Origin: Fischerella sp. PCC 9431
GTDB taxonomy: Bacteria > Cyanobacteriota > Cyanobacteriia > Cyanobacteriales > Nostocaceae
Assembly (NCBI RefSeq): GCF_000447295.1
Contig: NZ_ALVX01000003.1
Span: forward strand, 1-32,128
DNA: 32,128 nucleotides
Reading direction: 5' to 3'
In this document: piece by piece, positions 1-7,356 of the stretch
Layout of the letters: the number at the start of each line of letters is the position of its first letter
Numbering within the stretch: the first letter of the stretch is position 1
Position numbers and translations under genes: made by a program
The notes under the pieces: generated by a model
The model's database searches: none
Seen by the model: only the letters and a program-made list of their open reading frames with translations
Told to the model about the DNA's origin: nothing

Positions 1-416
1 TATTTAACTACGAGTATAAACACTGCGGATGGTGTGTATTAGTCCATTCGTCACAATTTAAGACAAAGCTCTTTTTGTCAACAGTAATTAAGCTATAAAT
101 TAAAAGAGGTATTGAGTATCAAATTTAGCTAAATACTCAGTTTTTAGGACAGGAGTAAAGGATGCTTTTTGATATGACGCGTTAGCATAGCTCCTCCGAA
201 AGGAGGCTCGCAGACTGAAAAATTCTGTTTTTCACCCCGATTTTGTTCCAAATTTTAAGCATTATTGCTTATTAACAAATAGGTTATAAGCTTAAATTGT
301 GACCAATGGTATTAGTCATGGTTGTATAATCTTCGTTGGTTAATTTCGGTTAACTGTGGGATGAGTGCGCTTTGGTCGGTTCTGAGCAGCATCTGTACCA
401 ATTTTCTTTTCCCTAT
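1..416. other. Gene-free left end with a cyanobacterial hairpin repeat
   Basis: No credible coding frame is seen here. At about 179-213 lies GCGTTAGCATAGCTCCTCCG followed by AAAGGAGGCTCGC. It is a small hairpin (CCTCC/GGAGG) of a repeat type that is dispersed through filamentous cyanobacterial genomes. The rest is AT-rich and lies downstream of the leftward operon ending at 417. No convincing terminator with a U-run is visible. Confidence 0.5.
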
Positions 417-1223
417 TTAAATCAGATAGATATTCCCATCATCATCAAGCCCAGCTAGTTCAGCCTTAACCAGTTCTGCAAAAAGCTCACGAATCATCGC
501 AGCATCCGCATCTTTAATAACTCCGTTTTTGTTCACCGTGTTAACACTCATAGGCTTTTCTAGTGTTGCTTCTTTCCTAAGCAGATAATCAAACAGCTTT
601 TGAGCATTTTCACTAATTTGTGGTTTCTGTGGTTCATTATTGCCTTGTGTTGCGTCAATTTCAAATTCCAGCGCCTTGCGGTTTTCAGCTTGCTTTAGCT
701 GCTGCTGGATTGCTTCAATTTCCGCATCTACGTCTTCTGCACTGACAGGAATGTAGAGAGTTTCGCGGAATCTATCAATTGCATCCGCCATTTCCAGCGC
801 TTTCATCGATTCGTAGGCTTCCCCACCTAGTTTTAAATCAATTGTTTGTTCCTGGGTTAAGGATTGCAACTGGGCAGTCTTGTTAATCGCCTCCACAGTC
901 TCGTTATACTCACTGATTGAAGCCATTTCTCTAGCTGCATATCCAGCCAGGGGGAAAGCTGCACAGGCTATTGTTATCCCCAAAATCTTTGTTAGAGCTT
1001 CGTTAAAGTAAACTTTTGTTGGCTGCAACCTTGGTTGCTCTGGATTTTCTATTGTGTAAGCCCTGTTCTGACAAGTGGTGATACCAAAATACGTATCACA
1101 GACTTTATATTCTCTCCAGTCCCGGAGATAACCAGGAATTGCTAGTCCCAAACTCACTAAACCCACAGTAAAACTGCCAAGGGCTAATTCTTTGTAGCTA
1201 ATTTTTAACGTAGTTTCAGCCAC
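417..1223 (-). CDS. Hypothetical two-TM membrane protein, last gene of the parM operon
   Basis: Not recognised. The 268-aa protein has hydrophobic segments at about residues 12-32 and 76-96, with a short loop between them holding two cysteines (about 42 and 51). A long charged region with coiled-coil character follows (about 100-200). The C-terminal 65 residues look like a small helical or winged-helix fold ending in a GLDDDGNIYLI strand pair; that fold is inference. The start is a GTG preceded by a GGAGGG ribosome-binding site, and the gene overlaps the end of the upstream gene by 19 bp, which suggests translational coupling. It is the last gene of the leftward operon headed by parM. Confidence 0.7.
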   Translation of the reverse strand: MAETTLKISYKELALGSFTVGLVSLGLAIPGYLRDWREYKVCDTYFGITTCQNRAYTIENPEQPRLQPTKVYFNEALTKILGITIACAAFPLAGYAAREMASISEYNETVEAINKTAQLQSLTQEQTIDLKLGGEAYESMKALEMADAIDRFRETLYIPVSAEDVDAEIEAIQQQLKQAENRKALEFEIDATQGNNEPQKPQISENAQKLFDYLLRKEATLEKPMSVNTVNKNGVIKDADAAMIRELFAELVKAELAGLDDDGNIYLI

Positions 1224-1570
1224 AGCACATACCCTCCCCCAACAATAAGTAATGCGCTAGCCCCAACAACAATGGCTGACACAGTATCTCTGTAGAGCCA
1301 AACTAGATTCCAGAAGCCAAACAGTGAACAGAAGATAGCCGCAATACGCAACAAGCTAGCTGTTTTGTTGTGAGGGATATTACTAACAAAATAAGTGATG
1401 GTCAGTATAAAAGCGATTGGGTAAATCAAAAACAACTTAGGGGCTATTTGGACTACAAAAGCGACTGCAATACCTGCGCTCATCCATGAGAGAAATTCAG
1501 CCCAATTGCTTAAGTGAATGTAAAACTTAGTACCTCTGCCACTTGGTTTTGGTTCAAAACTGGATTGCAT
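1205..1570 (-). CDS. Hypothetical small membrane protein, about four TM helices
   Basis: Not recognised. The 121-aa protein starts with a short polar N-terminus (Pro/Ser/Gly-rich, residues 1-15). Four hydrophobic stretches follow at about 24-43, 45-63, 72-93 and 98-119, so nearly all of it is membrane-embedded. It starts at ATG with only a weak ribosome-binding site and overlaps the next gene by 19 bp. Its place in a run of small membrane proteins suggests a shared membrane complex, but no function can be assigned. Confidence 0.65.
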   Translation of the reverse strand: MQSSFEPKPSGRGTKFYIHLSNWAEFLSWMSAGIAVAFVVQIAPKLFLIYPIAFILTITYFVSNIPHNKTASLLRIAAIFCSLFGFWNLVWLYRDTVSAIVVGASALLIVGGGYVLWLKLR

Positions 1571-1607
1571 GTAATCTTAATGGGGCTAAATGCCCCATCC
1601 CTCCTAA

Positions 1608-2279
1608 TTATTTATCAGATTTCAAATGCCCGTAACGGATGTACTCAGTATCTTTCTGCCGCTTAATGCCGACAGATGCCAACAACTCTTGACGGGTTTG
1701 TTGTAACTGTGCGGTTGCTGCTTGCCGTTTCTCACCAGCTTGTTTCTGATTCTCAATAAGTTGCAAACTGGTTTTGAGCTTGCCTTCTCCGAGTTGCCCC
1801 ATCAGTTCGTACTTTGCATCCAGGGCTTTAACCTTGCGGTCAACTTTCGCGGTTAAAGACTGAGCGTGTTTGTTATAGTCAGCAAGCGCCAGGAATGCGT
1901 CAGCAGTGGACTTGTCGATCCGCTTTTTGCCTTCAACGACTATGTTTGTAGAAGCCGCGTAGAACTCAGCTAGTTTTACCTGTCCAGCCATCAAAGTTGC
2001 AGTGTGCTTGAGCATCTGGGCTAGGGCTTTGGTGTTTAACCTGGCTACCTCTGCCACCTTCCCGACAGCAACAACTTTGTCCTTAAACTTCGGGTCAGCC
2101 AAATTGATGTCGGGAAATTGTAGCCCGTAGGACTGGTAAAGCCCTTGGAGCATTGAAATAGCTTGAGGTAATGCAGCCTGTTTACCCATTTGTGCGGCAT
2201 TAGTGGAGAAATCACCCTTACCACCTTTGACAACAGACATTTGACGGTCATTAGTATTGGTCAGTTTGTTGAATTCCAT
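1608..2279 (-). CDS. Hypothetical helical cytoplasmic protein
   Basis: Not recognised. The 223-aa protein has a low-complexity N-terminus (residues 1-30, Asn/Gly/Lys-rich). The rest is predicted to be almost entirely alpha-helical, with many Ala, Lys and Gln, especially in the C-terminal 90 residues, which read like a coiled coil. The start at 2279 is preferred over an upstream in-frame start at 2366. The longer version would add a hydrophobic, Cys-rich leader overlapping the upstream gene completely. With the chosen start the gene overlaps its upstream neighbour by 29 bp, like other pairs in this operon. Confidence 0.65.
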   Translation of the reverse strand: MEFNKLTNTNDRQMSVVKGGKGDFSTNAAQMGKQAALPQAISMLQGLYQSYGLQFPDINLADPKFKDKVVAVGKVAEVARLNTKALAQMLKHTATLMAGQVKLAEFYAASTNIVVEGKKRIDKSTADAFLALADYNKHAQSLTAKVDRKVKALDAKYELMGQLGEGKLKTSLQLIENQKQAGEKRQAATAQLQQTRQELLASVGIKRQKDTEYIRYGHLKSDK

Positions 2280-2493
2280 GTGTTTGTTTGAGTTGTATTT
2301 GTGTAATTGACGACACGACACGATAAGTCGTAAGAAACAGAAGTCCAGTGAACAGAAGAAGTACAAGAGCCATCCATGCTTCTAACAAGCCGGAATTTGA
2401 TGATGATTCTTCCCGATGGGTTGTTGTGGTGGTGGTCGTGCCATCTGCAAAAGTATCAACTTGTTCGGTATGAATGACGACACGTTTATTCAT
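2251..2493 (-). CDS. Hypothetical single-TM small protein with poly-Thr tract
   Basis: Not recognised. The 80-aa protein has a run of seven threonines at about 19-25, a Ser-rich linker (about 30-35) and one hydrophobic segment at about 40-62, then a short polar tail. The ribosome-binding site is weak. The gene begins 13 bp after the stop of the preceding gene and overlaps the following one, so it is an operon member. A membrane anchor or small membrane subunit is the only inference the sequence allows. Confidence 0.55.
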   Translation of the reverse strand: MNKRVVIHTEQVDTFADGTTTTTTTHREESSSNSGLLEAWMALVLLLFTGLLFLTTYRVVSSITQIQLKQTHGIQQTDQY

Positions 2494-2506
2494 TGGTTAT
2501 TAATTA

Positions 2507-3052
2507 TCAGATTTCCGTTACCCAAGCCTCTGGTTCATCTTCATCAGCAAACGAAGTTCCTTGAGTCGCAATAGCATACAGTTCCTGTTCTGTGCTGTCT
2601 AAGTATTCAGTAAAGGCTGGGTCAGATTCATCACTAGCCCATGCACCCACATCCTTTAAGTTTTGGAATTTCTCTTGCAGTAAATACTGAGTAGATTTGC
2701 TCTCAGTAGCAAAAGGAATAACTTTCTCACATCCTTGAGCGATATCCCAAAGAATTTTAGGGTCAATATCTGCTCCACCAAAATGGGCTAAAAATTGCCC
2801 GTGTGCCAATGGGTAGGGAGTATCATCAATGTCTGTGAAATAATTGTAGGGGTCAAAATCTACCTCTACCCATTCAGAGCCTGCTTTTGAATACAGTTTG
2901 AAGTCAGTCGAAAACTCTCTTAATTCATCCTCACCCACTAGCAAACCTCTAACAAAGTCGTCAAATTCAGAGCGGTCGTCAAAATAGTGGGTTCTATCTT
3001 CATCACCCGCAATGGTGATAGCCAGTTTGGCTGGATGATTATTTTTAGGCAT
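2507..3052 (-). CDS. Hypothetical highly acidic soluble protein
   Basis: Not recognised. The 181-aa protein has about 40 Asp/Glu and only about 13 Lys/Arg, so it is strongly acidic along its whole length. There is no membrane segment. The start at 3052 (ATG, with AAGGA 9 nt upstream) is preferred over a GTG at 3094 that lacks a ribosome-binding site. Strong, evenly spread negative charge on a plasmid-borne protein is reminiscent of DNA-mimic antirestriction proteins such as ArdA, but no ArdA motif is seen and the comparison is only charge-based. It belongs to the leftward operon below parM. Confidence 0.65.
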   Translation of the reverse strand: MPKNNHPAKLAITIAGDEDRTHYFDDRSEFDDFVRGLLVGEDELREFSTDFKLYSKAGSEWVEVDFDPYNYFTDIDDTPYPLAHGQFLAHFGGADIDPKILWDIAQGCEKVIPFATESKSTQYLLQEKFQNLKDVGAWASDESDPAFTEYLDSTEQELYAIATQGTSFADEDEPEAWVTEI

Positions 3053-3121
3053 GGTGTAAAATCCTTGTTGAATAGTTATGTACTGGGCGTTCACTTGGGT
3101 TAACTTGGTGATCGCTCATCT

Positions 3122-3391
3122 TTAGAACAAACTTTGCTGAATAGCTACATCTGTCATGGTTGCTCGGTGCTGTCTATACAAACTCGGCACTTCATAGACT
3201 TTGCGTAAAACCTTGTCCCTGTTGAGTTTTAGGTCTGCCGTCTTTCTTTGTGCTGGCAGAGGTCGAAAAAGATACTGAGTATGTTTGATACTGTCGCTGC
3301 TGTACAAATAACGGTACAGAACGCCATCAATACTGTAGGTTTTGCTCATTGTAAGCAGCGTCACGCAATGAACAAGCTGTAAATCATTCAT
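3122..3391 (-). CDS. Hypothetical small basic protein
   Basis: Not recognised. The 89-aa protein is rich in Arg, Lys and Tyr and has no membrane segment. The start at 3391 is chosen because GGAGGTG stands 6 nt upstream. It overlaps the stop of the preceding gene by 8 bp, a sign of coupled translation. An upstream in-frame start at 3442 lacks a comparable ribosome-binding site. The motif SIDGVLYRYLY near residue 23 suggests a small beta fold; function unknown. Confidence 0.6.
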   Translation of the reverse strand: MNDLQLVHCVTLLTMSKTYSIDGVLYRYLYSSDSIKHTQYLFRPLPAQRKTADLKLNRDKVLRKVYEVPSLYRQHRATMTDVAIQQSLF

Positions 3392-3947
3392 CTTGCTCAC
3401 CTCCAGAAGCACACACACCAACCACACCTGCGCCAATGCCAACAGTTAAGCTACAGATAGCCAGTCCAGAAAATACTTTGGCTTGGTTGCTCCAAATGGG
3501 TTGATAGTCTTCACCTCTGCTCTGCTGCACTCGGTCTAGTCCATAGCAGAACACTGTACCCAAACCACACAACACAAGCCCAATGAAACTTATCTGAACT
3601 CCAAAAACACTTAAGTTTTTAGCCAAACACCATAACCAATATGAAATGGAGTACTTGCGATATTGCTCAATCTCGTTTAGTGCATCGTCAAGCTTTTTTT
3701 TAATCAACTTTTCATCATTGGGATAAGCACACGGTTGATTGTCCTTGAGTACCTTGTCAATATTTGTAAGAGCCACATCAAGCTGGCGATTATTTTCTAG
3801 GCTCAAGTACTCTTGTGATGTAGCTACATCGAGTATCCAGTTGTAGCTAAGTTCTAGCTTTTCGATTTGGTCTGTTGTCAGCATAGATTTAGTTTCTTTT
3901 TTAGGTAACTCGTTAATTGATTCGAGCCTTGCAGGGTTAACAAACAT
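3384..3947 (-). CDS. Hypothetical membrane protein translationally coupled to the RHH gene
   Basis: Not recognised. The 187-aa protein has a soluble helical N-terminal half (residues 20-100, amphipathic and charged) and two hydrophobic segments at about 112-134 and 156-180, the second Gly/Val/Cys-rich. The ATG at 3947 shares its A with the TGA of the 55-aa RHH gene upstream (TGATG), and AAGGAG lies 11 nt before it. A longer frame from 4016 is open but is explained by the RHH gene being coded there in another frame. A link to plasmid partition is suggested only by its position. Confidence 0.65.
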   Translation of the reverse strand: MFVNPARLESINELPKKETKSMLTTDQIEKLELSYNWILDVATSQEYLSLENNRQLDVALTNIDKVLKDNQPCAYPNDEKLIKKKLDDALNEIEQYRKYSISYWLWCLAKNLSVFGVQISFIGLVLCGLGTVFCYGLDRVQQSRGEDYQPIWSNQAKVFSGLAICSLTVGIGAGVVGVCASGGEQDE

Positions 3948-4114
3948 CACGCTGCATTCTCCTTTCGTCCTAGAAACGTTTCGTTGACTGCCTTCTCCAA
4001 AGTTTTTCGTAACCAATAAGCAGGGGTTACACCGTCCATGTCAGCAAGCATTCTCACTGTTGGTACTAACTCAGTGGGTACGTCCCAGTTAAGCCGCTTG
4101 CTCTTGCTGTGCAT
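3947..4114 (-). CDS. Probable ParR-like ribbon-helix-helix protein (55 aa)
   Basis: A 55-residue protein reads as a minimal ribbon-helix-helix fold. It has a basic N-terminus (KSKR), a strand LNWDVP at residues 8-13, helix A at about 14-25, a turn DGVT and helix B AYWLRKTLEKAV at about 32-43. The ribosome-binding site AGGAGG lies 9 nt before the ATG. The gene starts inside the 3' end of parM (26-bp overlap) and ends in TGATG coupling with the next gene. In type II (ParMRC) partition loci the actin-like ATPase gene is followed by parR, whose RHH protein binds parC, so position and fold both support ParR. ParR proteins are usually about 100 residues or more, so this one is unusually small. Fold and role are inference. 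Confidence 0.7.
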   Translation of the reverse strand: MHSKSKRLNWDVPTELVPTVRMLADMDGVTPAYWLRKTLEKAVNETFLGRKENAA

Positions 4115-5387
4115 TGGTTTGTTCCTCCTGATGCTCAGTATTCTGTTCAGTATTAAGTTCAGTTACATACAGTCTTTTGAGTTCTGATAAAGCAATCATT
4201 CCTGGGTCAGAAGTCTCGATTAAATGCTCTTTAGGTATGCCTTGACGTAGCATTTGTTCTTTAATCAAGTGATGGGCGGGTTTGATAGCAAAACCTCCAC
4301 CGCACAACACAACGGGATGTCTACGAGCGCTTGTACCGAGTGATTCGAGGGCGAAAGTAAGCGGGGAATCCTTAATCCAGTTTTTGATAGCTGTCTCCAG
4401 TGCTTGCCCAATATCACGTCCATCAGGGGCAATGGCTGACACTTTTCCGTCTTGGATTGTTGCGGTTTCTAGTACTTCTCGCAGTTGACTGGGCTTAATC
4501 ACTCTGGATGAGTCAGTATTGGCAACAGCCTTAGCAAATTCCTTGATTAACTGTGATACACCACCGCCGCCGTTGGGTTCGTGAGCTATGCGTTTGGGAT
4601 AAAGCCCAAGATTTGAGTATTCGCTTACGCAAGCGGTTCCATAGCCAACATCAAATGTAAATAATGTTGGGCGTTCGAGCTTGTTACCTTGCCCATGCAG
4701 TGCAGCGCCGTAGCCTTCTGGGTAATTAAGCGCTCCTTTGGAGAAGGAAAGCCGATATTTAACCCCGTCTACTTGCATCCACTTGCATTGATTAATTGCT
4801 TTTTTGAGGGTTAAGGGATTGGCAAGGCTGAGAGTTACTAAGCGGATGGTCAATGCTCGGTTTTTCTCGTTGGCTCCAGTGGAATACTGATAAAGATTGG
4901 GCAAGGATGCAATTGCCCCTAGTGCAAGGATTGGGAAATAGCGGACTTTGTTGTCATCATCATCTGACATTGCCACCCATTCAGTACCTTGGAGTTTGGC
5001 ACTACGACCAACCACCCAATGCTCAACTTTGTCTTTGAGCTTTCCTTCTACCTCTACTTTCTCTCGACTCATGCTAAAGGCTCCCATTTCCCCAAAGGGC
5101 GGTGAAGATACCTCGCACACAATCGAGTCAAGCACGATACTTGAATAGGCAACCCCATTAATAATGGGCATAGCCTTAATACGAGAGCGTCCGCAGTCCA
5201 TGACAATAATGATTTCTTGTTTAGGAATGGTTACACGGGGCTTTCTGGACTTGGATTGTTTCTCCGTATCTTCAGTATTGTCTGTACTTGTGGTAATGCC
5301 TGCAACTTCAACTGTCACATTGCTTTCTTGTGGTTCAACGACTTCAGGAGTAGTTTGTGTTGCTGTTTCGTTCTTTTGACGTGGCAT
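4089..5387 (-). CDS. parM: ParM/StbA-family actin-like plasmid partition ATPase
   Basis: An actin-fold ATPase of the ParM/StbA group, which in type II partition polymerises into filaments that push plasmid copies apart. The 432-aa protein has an unusual polar, Thr/Glu-rich N-terminal extension (residues 1-50), then phosphate-1 loop MDCGRSRIK (63-71), phosphate-2 FDVGYGT (245-251) and adenosine motif CGGGFAI (362-368). It ends in a Gln/Glu/Asn-rich tail (from about 412). The family's usual length is about 320-350, the excess being the two disordered ends. ATG with AGGAG 9 nt upstream. It heads a leftward operon, with the RHH gene overlapping its 3' end and a TACCCGGA array upstream. MreB and other actin homologues are less likely given the companion genes. 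Confidence 0.88.
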   Translation of the reverse strand: MPRQKNETATQTTPEVVEPQESNVTVEVAGITTSTDNTEDTEKQSKSRKPRVTIPKQEIIIVMDCGRSRIKAMPIINGVAYSSIVLDSIVCEVSSPPFGEMGAFSMSREKVEVEGKLKDKVEHWVVGRSAKLQGTEWVAMSDDDDNKVRYFPILALGAIASLPNLYQYSTGANEKNRALTIRLVTLSLANPLTLKKAINQCKWMQVDGVKYRLSFSKGALNYPEGYGAALHGQGNKLERPTLFTFDVGYGTACVSEYSNLGLYPKRIAHEPNGGGGVSQLIKEFAKAVANTDSSRVIKPSQLREVLETATIQDGKVSAIAPDGRDIGQALETAIKNWIKDSPLTFALESLGTSARRHPVVLCGGGFAIKPAHHLIKEQMLRQGIPKEHLIETSDPGMIALSELKRLYVTELNTEQNTEHQEEQTNAQQEQAA

Positions 5388-5718
5388 TGACTTTTCTCCT
5401 AATTAAAATTTCTCGGAACTGTCATACATCTCGTATCTACGTACAGCGTCGTATTTATTACTGATGTCGCTATTGCTGAACAAGAACTTATGAAGGCTGA
5501 TTTACTATGCTCCGGGTTCCGGGTAACGGGTGAATTTTTCAAAAATACTAGGGGTTTTTGTACCCGGACGTTTTACCCGGAGATACCCGGAAGGCTTGCA
5601 AAATCGACCCGGAAGCGCCCTCTGGTCTACCCGGATAATTGAACGTACCCGGAAACTACCCGGAAGGGGTTCAAGAGCATTTTGAGAGTCAATGTGTACT
5701 GATGACATTTTTAGAAAC
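5388..5718. other. parM upstream region
   Basis: This gene-free stretch between parM and the possible small gene at 5719 is mostly the TACCCGGA array (5511-5664). The 120 bp next to parM is AT-rich and should hold its promoter and leader; no confident -35/-10 pair can be assigned. The open frame seen through the array on the minus strand is Pro/Arg-rich repeat translation and is not regarded as a gene. Confidence 0.5.
5511..5664. repeat. TACCCGGA repeat array, candidate parC centromere and parM operator
   Basis: Nine copies of an 8-bp motif stand upstream of parM. Seven are direct: 5561, 5574, 5584, 5606 (GACCCGGA), 5628, 5646 and 5657. Two are inverted: 5511 (one mismatch) and 5518 (exact). 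Start-to-start spacings are 13, 10, 22, 22, 18 and 11 bp, roughly multiples of a helical turn. In ParMRC loci parC is a set of direct repeats just upstream of parM that also holds the parM promoter. The location here fits, with the 55-aa RHH protein as the likely ligand. The role is inference. Confidence 0.7.
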
Positions 5719-5904
5719 CTACTGAGAATTGGGTGGCTTGCTTGCTGTGCCAGTTTCGAGAGAAGCAACTTTAAAAATCAGTCTCTCTACAGCTGCGGAT
5801 AGAACATTGCCAGGGGCATCTATTGAAATCCCCTCAAGTCTGCATAGATCAGCTATGGCGAAACAGTTAATAGTGATTCGCCTGCTTTCATATTTGTCAA
5901 TCAT
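5719..5904 (-). CDS. Possible small RHH-like hypothetical protein
   Basis: A 61-aa frame from the ATG at 5904. It has the order basic strand (RRITINCF), helix, turn (DAPGNV), helix (LSAAVERLIFKVASLE) and a polar tail, which is compatible with a small DNA-binding fold. No ribosome-binding site is seen, and an overlapping plus-strand frame of similar length exists, so it may be spurious. If real it would be divergent from the RHH gene at 6067 and would sit just beyond the parC-like array. Confidence 0.3.
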   Translation of the reverse strand: MIDKYESRRITINCFAIADLCRLEGISIDAPGNVLSAAVERLIFKVASLETGTASKPPNSQ

Positions 5905-5990
5905 GATTTTGGTCAAAAATCTGTTTTTGCAGCCTAGACACGCACTTTCTGGCTTCCGTTGCCTTTGTTATGTGACGTTTTTGGGCTACT

Positions 5991-6020
5991 AAAGTCATCA
6001 TATCACATCACAACACATCA
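5991..6020. promoter_or_regulatory. 10-bp repeat operator candidate upstream of the RHH gene
   Basis: Three consecutive 10-bp units all end in CATCA: AAAGTCATCA, TATCACATCA and CAACACATCA. Related TGATGTG text recurs across the start codon of the gene at 6067. Head-to-tail repeats one helical turn apart just upstream of a small RHH gene are a usual arrangement for self-regulating RHH repressors. No binding data exist; the role is inferred. Confidence 0.45.
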
Positions 6021-6066
6021 TGCTAACAATAAGAATATGATGACTGAACTTTAGAGGTGATGTACG

Positions 6067-6267
6067 ATGATGTGTGATGAGATAAATGATTATATTGAAG
6101 TGAGTAAAAAATTAAACGCTGTTATCCCGGATGAAGTTTGGGAGGATTTAGAGAAAATCGCACAAGCAGAAATGAGAACTAAAAGCCAAATGGCGGCGAT
6201 ACTTCTAGCAGAAGCGATCACCGCTAGAAAAACAAAATCCGCCTCACTCAAAAAGGAGGACAAATGA
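6067..6267 (+). CDS. Small CopG/Arc-type ribbon-helix-helix regulator
   Basis: A 66-aa RHH protein. A beta-strand (KLNAVIP, about 15-21) is followed by helix A (DEVWEDLEKIAQAE, about 22-35), a turn with Arg/Thr/Lys, and helix B (SQMAAILLAEAITARK, about 40-55), then a Lys-rich tail. Such proteins are dimeric DNA-binding repressors or antitoxins. The ATG at 6067 has GAGGTG 8 nt upstream. A 10-bp repeat at 5991-6020 is a likely own operator. The gene 80 bp downstream is not an evident toxin, so repressor or copy-control protein is more likely than antitoxin. Confidence 0.7.
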   Translation: MMCDEINDYIEVSKKLNAVIPDEVWEDLEKIAQAEMRTKSQMAAILLAEAITARKTKSASLKKEDK

Positions 6268-6348
6268 TCAATGCAGATCGGTGTAAAGCATTATTCTTTG
6301 TAAAAGAACTATTAATTTTACGTCACTAATTAATTTTTAATGTAGCCA

Positions 6349-7074
6349 ATGACTACCGTTCTAGACCCACCAAGCAATTTTCAACTCCCGCCGCACAATG
6401 AAGCGGCGTTAGAGATGCTTAGGGAGGCGAAAGACTATGAGTCTACTGTGGCTCTAGCGGCTGGTGGTGCTGCGCTTGCTACATGCGGCATGGTTCATCC
6501 GTTAGGCTGGGTTCTTTTTGCATTAGCTTATAAGCCATTAGTACGAGTTGAAAAACTTGCGCGGCTGGAAAGATTAACAGCCCTGCTTTTGGATGAGTTT
6601 AAAAGCGAGGGAATACAAGTTTTTCCAGTGCTTCAAATAGAGTCCAAAAACCCTATCGACTTGTTTTTACGGTTTGAGCGAAGAACACATCTGTTTATCT
6701 CCATTCGTTCGCGGGGAGATAGTGAGGTTATCTACAACGAAGCCAGGGAAATTTTACAGGTCAAAAAGAAGAATATTCGTGGTTTAACCACCTGGAAACC
6801 CTGTCCACTAGTTGAGCTATCAGATTACGAGAGATGGCTTACTAAAAATAGAGCGAATTTCGGAATGTCCTCGAAAGAGGTAACAAAAACACCGACAGCA
6901 AAAGTTTTGGTCTTATGGCCCCCTACCAAGGCGGCTATTGACCACAATGACCATCTTTATTCTGAGGTAGGAAGTATGAGGATTCTGGCTCTCAGAAGAA
7001 AAGGTACTGCGTTTGTTATTCAACAGGAGGAAGTAACCGAGTTTGTCAGGGCTTGGTTAGCCAAGTACGAATAG
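6349..7074 (+). CDS. Hypothetical membrane-anchored protein, possible nuclease-like fold
   Basis: Not recognised by name. The 241-aa protein has an N-terminal helix, an Ala/Gly-rich hydrophobic segment at about 34-62 that probably crosses or enters the membrane, and a soluble domain from about 65 to 241. The central part has the pattern PIDLFLRFE followed by a strand HLFISIRSRG and a later charged strand. This loosely resembles NERD or other restriction-endonuclease-like folds, but a clean D-ExK triad is not evident, so that is only a suggestion. No ribosome-binding site is clear. A strong hairpin terminator follows its stop. Confidence 0.6.
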   Translation: MTTVLDPPSNFQLPPHNEAALEMLREAKDYESTVALAAGGAALATCGMVHPLGWVLFALAYKPLVRVEKLARLERLTALLLDEFKSEGIQVFPVLQIESKNPIDLFLRFERRTHLFISIRSRGDSEVIYNEAREILQVKKKNIRGLTTWKPCPLVELSDYERWLTKNRANFGMSSKEVTKTPTAKVLVLWPPTKAAIDHNDHLYSEVGSMRILALRRKGTAFVIQQEEVTEFVRAWLAKYE

Positions 7075-7088
7075 ACGACTAAACAGCG

Positions 7089-7122
7089 AAAACCCCGCGT
7101 CTCGACGAGACAGCAGGGTTTT
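7089..7122 (+). terminator. Rho-independent-like terminator after the 6349-7074 gene
   Basis: The sequence AAAACCCCGC, GTCTCG, A, CGAGAC, AGCAGGGTTTT forms a GC-rich stem (a 6-bp perfect inner stem GTCTCG/CGAGAC plus outer AAAACCC/GGGTTTT pairing) with a short T-run. It begins 15 bp after the stop codon. The inner stem alone is a perfect interrupted palindrome. Confidence 0.65.
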
Positions 7123-7356
7123 CAAAAGTTATTCAATTTGGAGTTGGGGTATCGGATTTTTTGGCAAGTCCTGATTAATATCCCTAACAGTAATTTTATC
7201 TTAACTTTTGTCGGATTAAGCCATTGTAACAGTGGCTACCCAGATAGAAACAGCAATTCAGGAATTTTAGAAGATGTATTCCCGAATGTTTGTATAAAAG
7301 ATTACTGTACAGGATAGCCCCAATTCCTCCAAAACACTTACTGGAGGATGGGCAAA
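7123..7356 (+). promoter_or_regulatory. Leader and promoter region of the rep gene
   Basis: The gap before the replication gene contains an 8-bp inverted repeat with one mismatch, AGCCATTG TAA CAGTGGCT, at 7219-7237, an operator-like site. It ends in GGAGG at 7343-7347. That Shine-Dalgarno sequence decides the start: an ATG at 7348 directly abuts it, whereas the ATG at 7357 is 9 nt away. No iteron array is seen here. Confidence 0.4.

Noticed and set aside
5511-5664. CRISPR-like repeat array
   Set aside because: The repeat is only 8 bp with irregular spacing and occurs in both orientations; no cas operon is present. The Cas4-like domain in the 22177 gene belongs to the TM0106 type and not to a CRISPR locus.
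5505-5768. 87-codon minus-strand open frame
   Set aside because: It runs through the TACCCGGA array, its product is repeat translation, and there is no ribosome-binding site.
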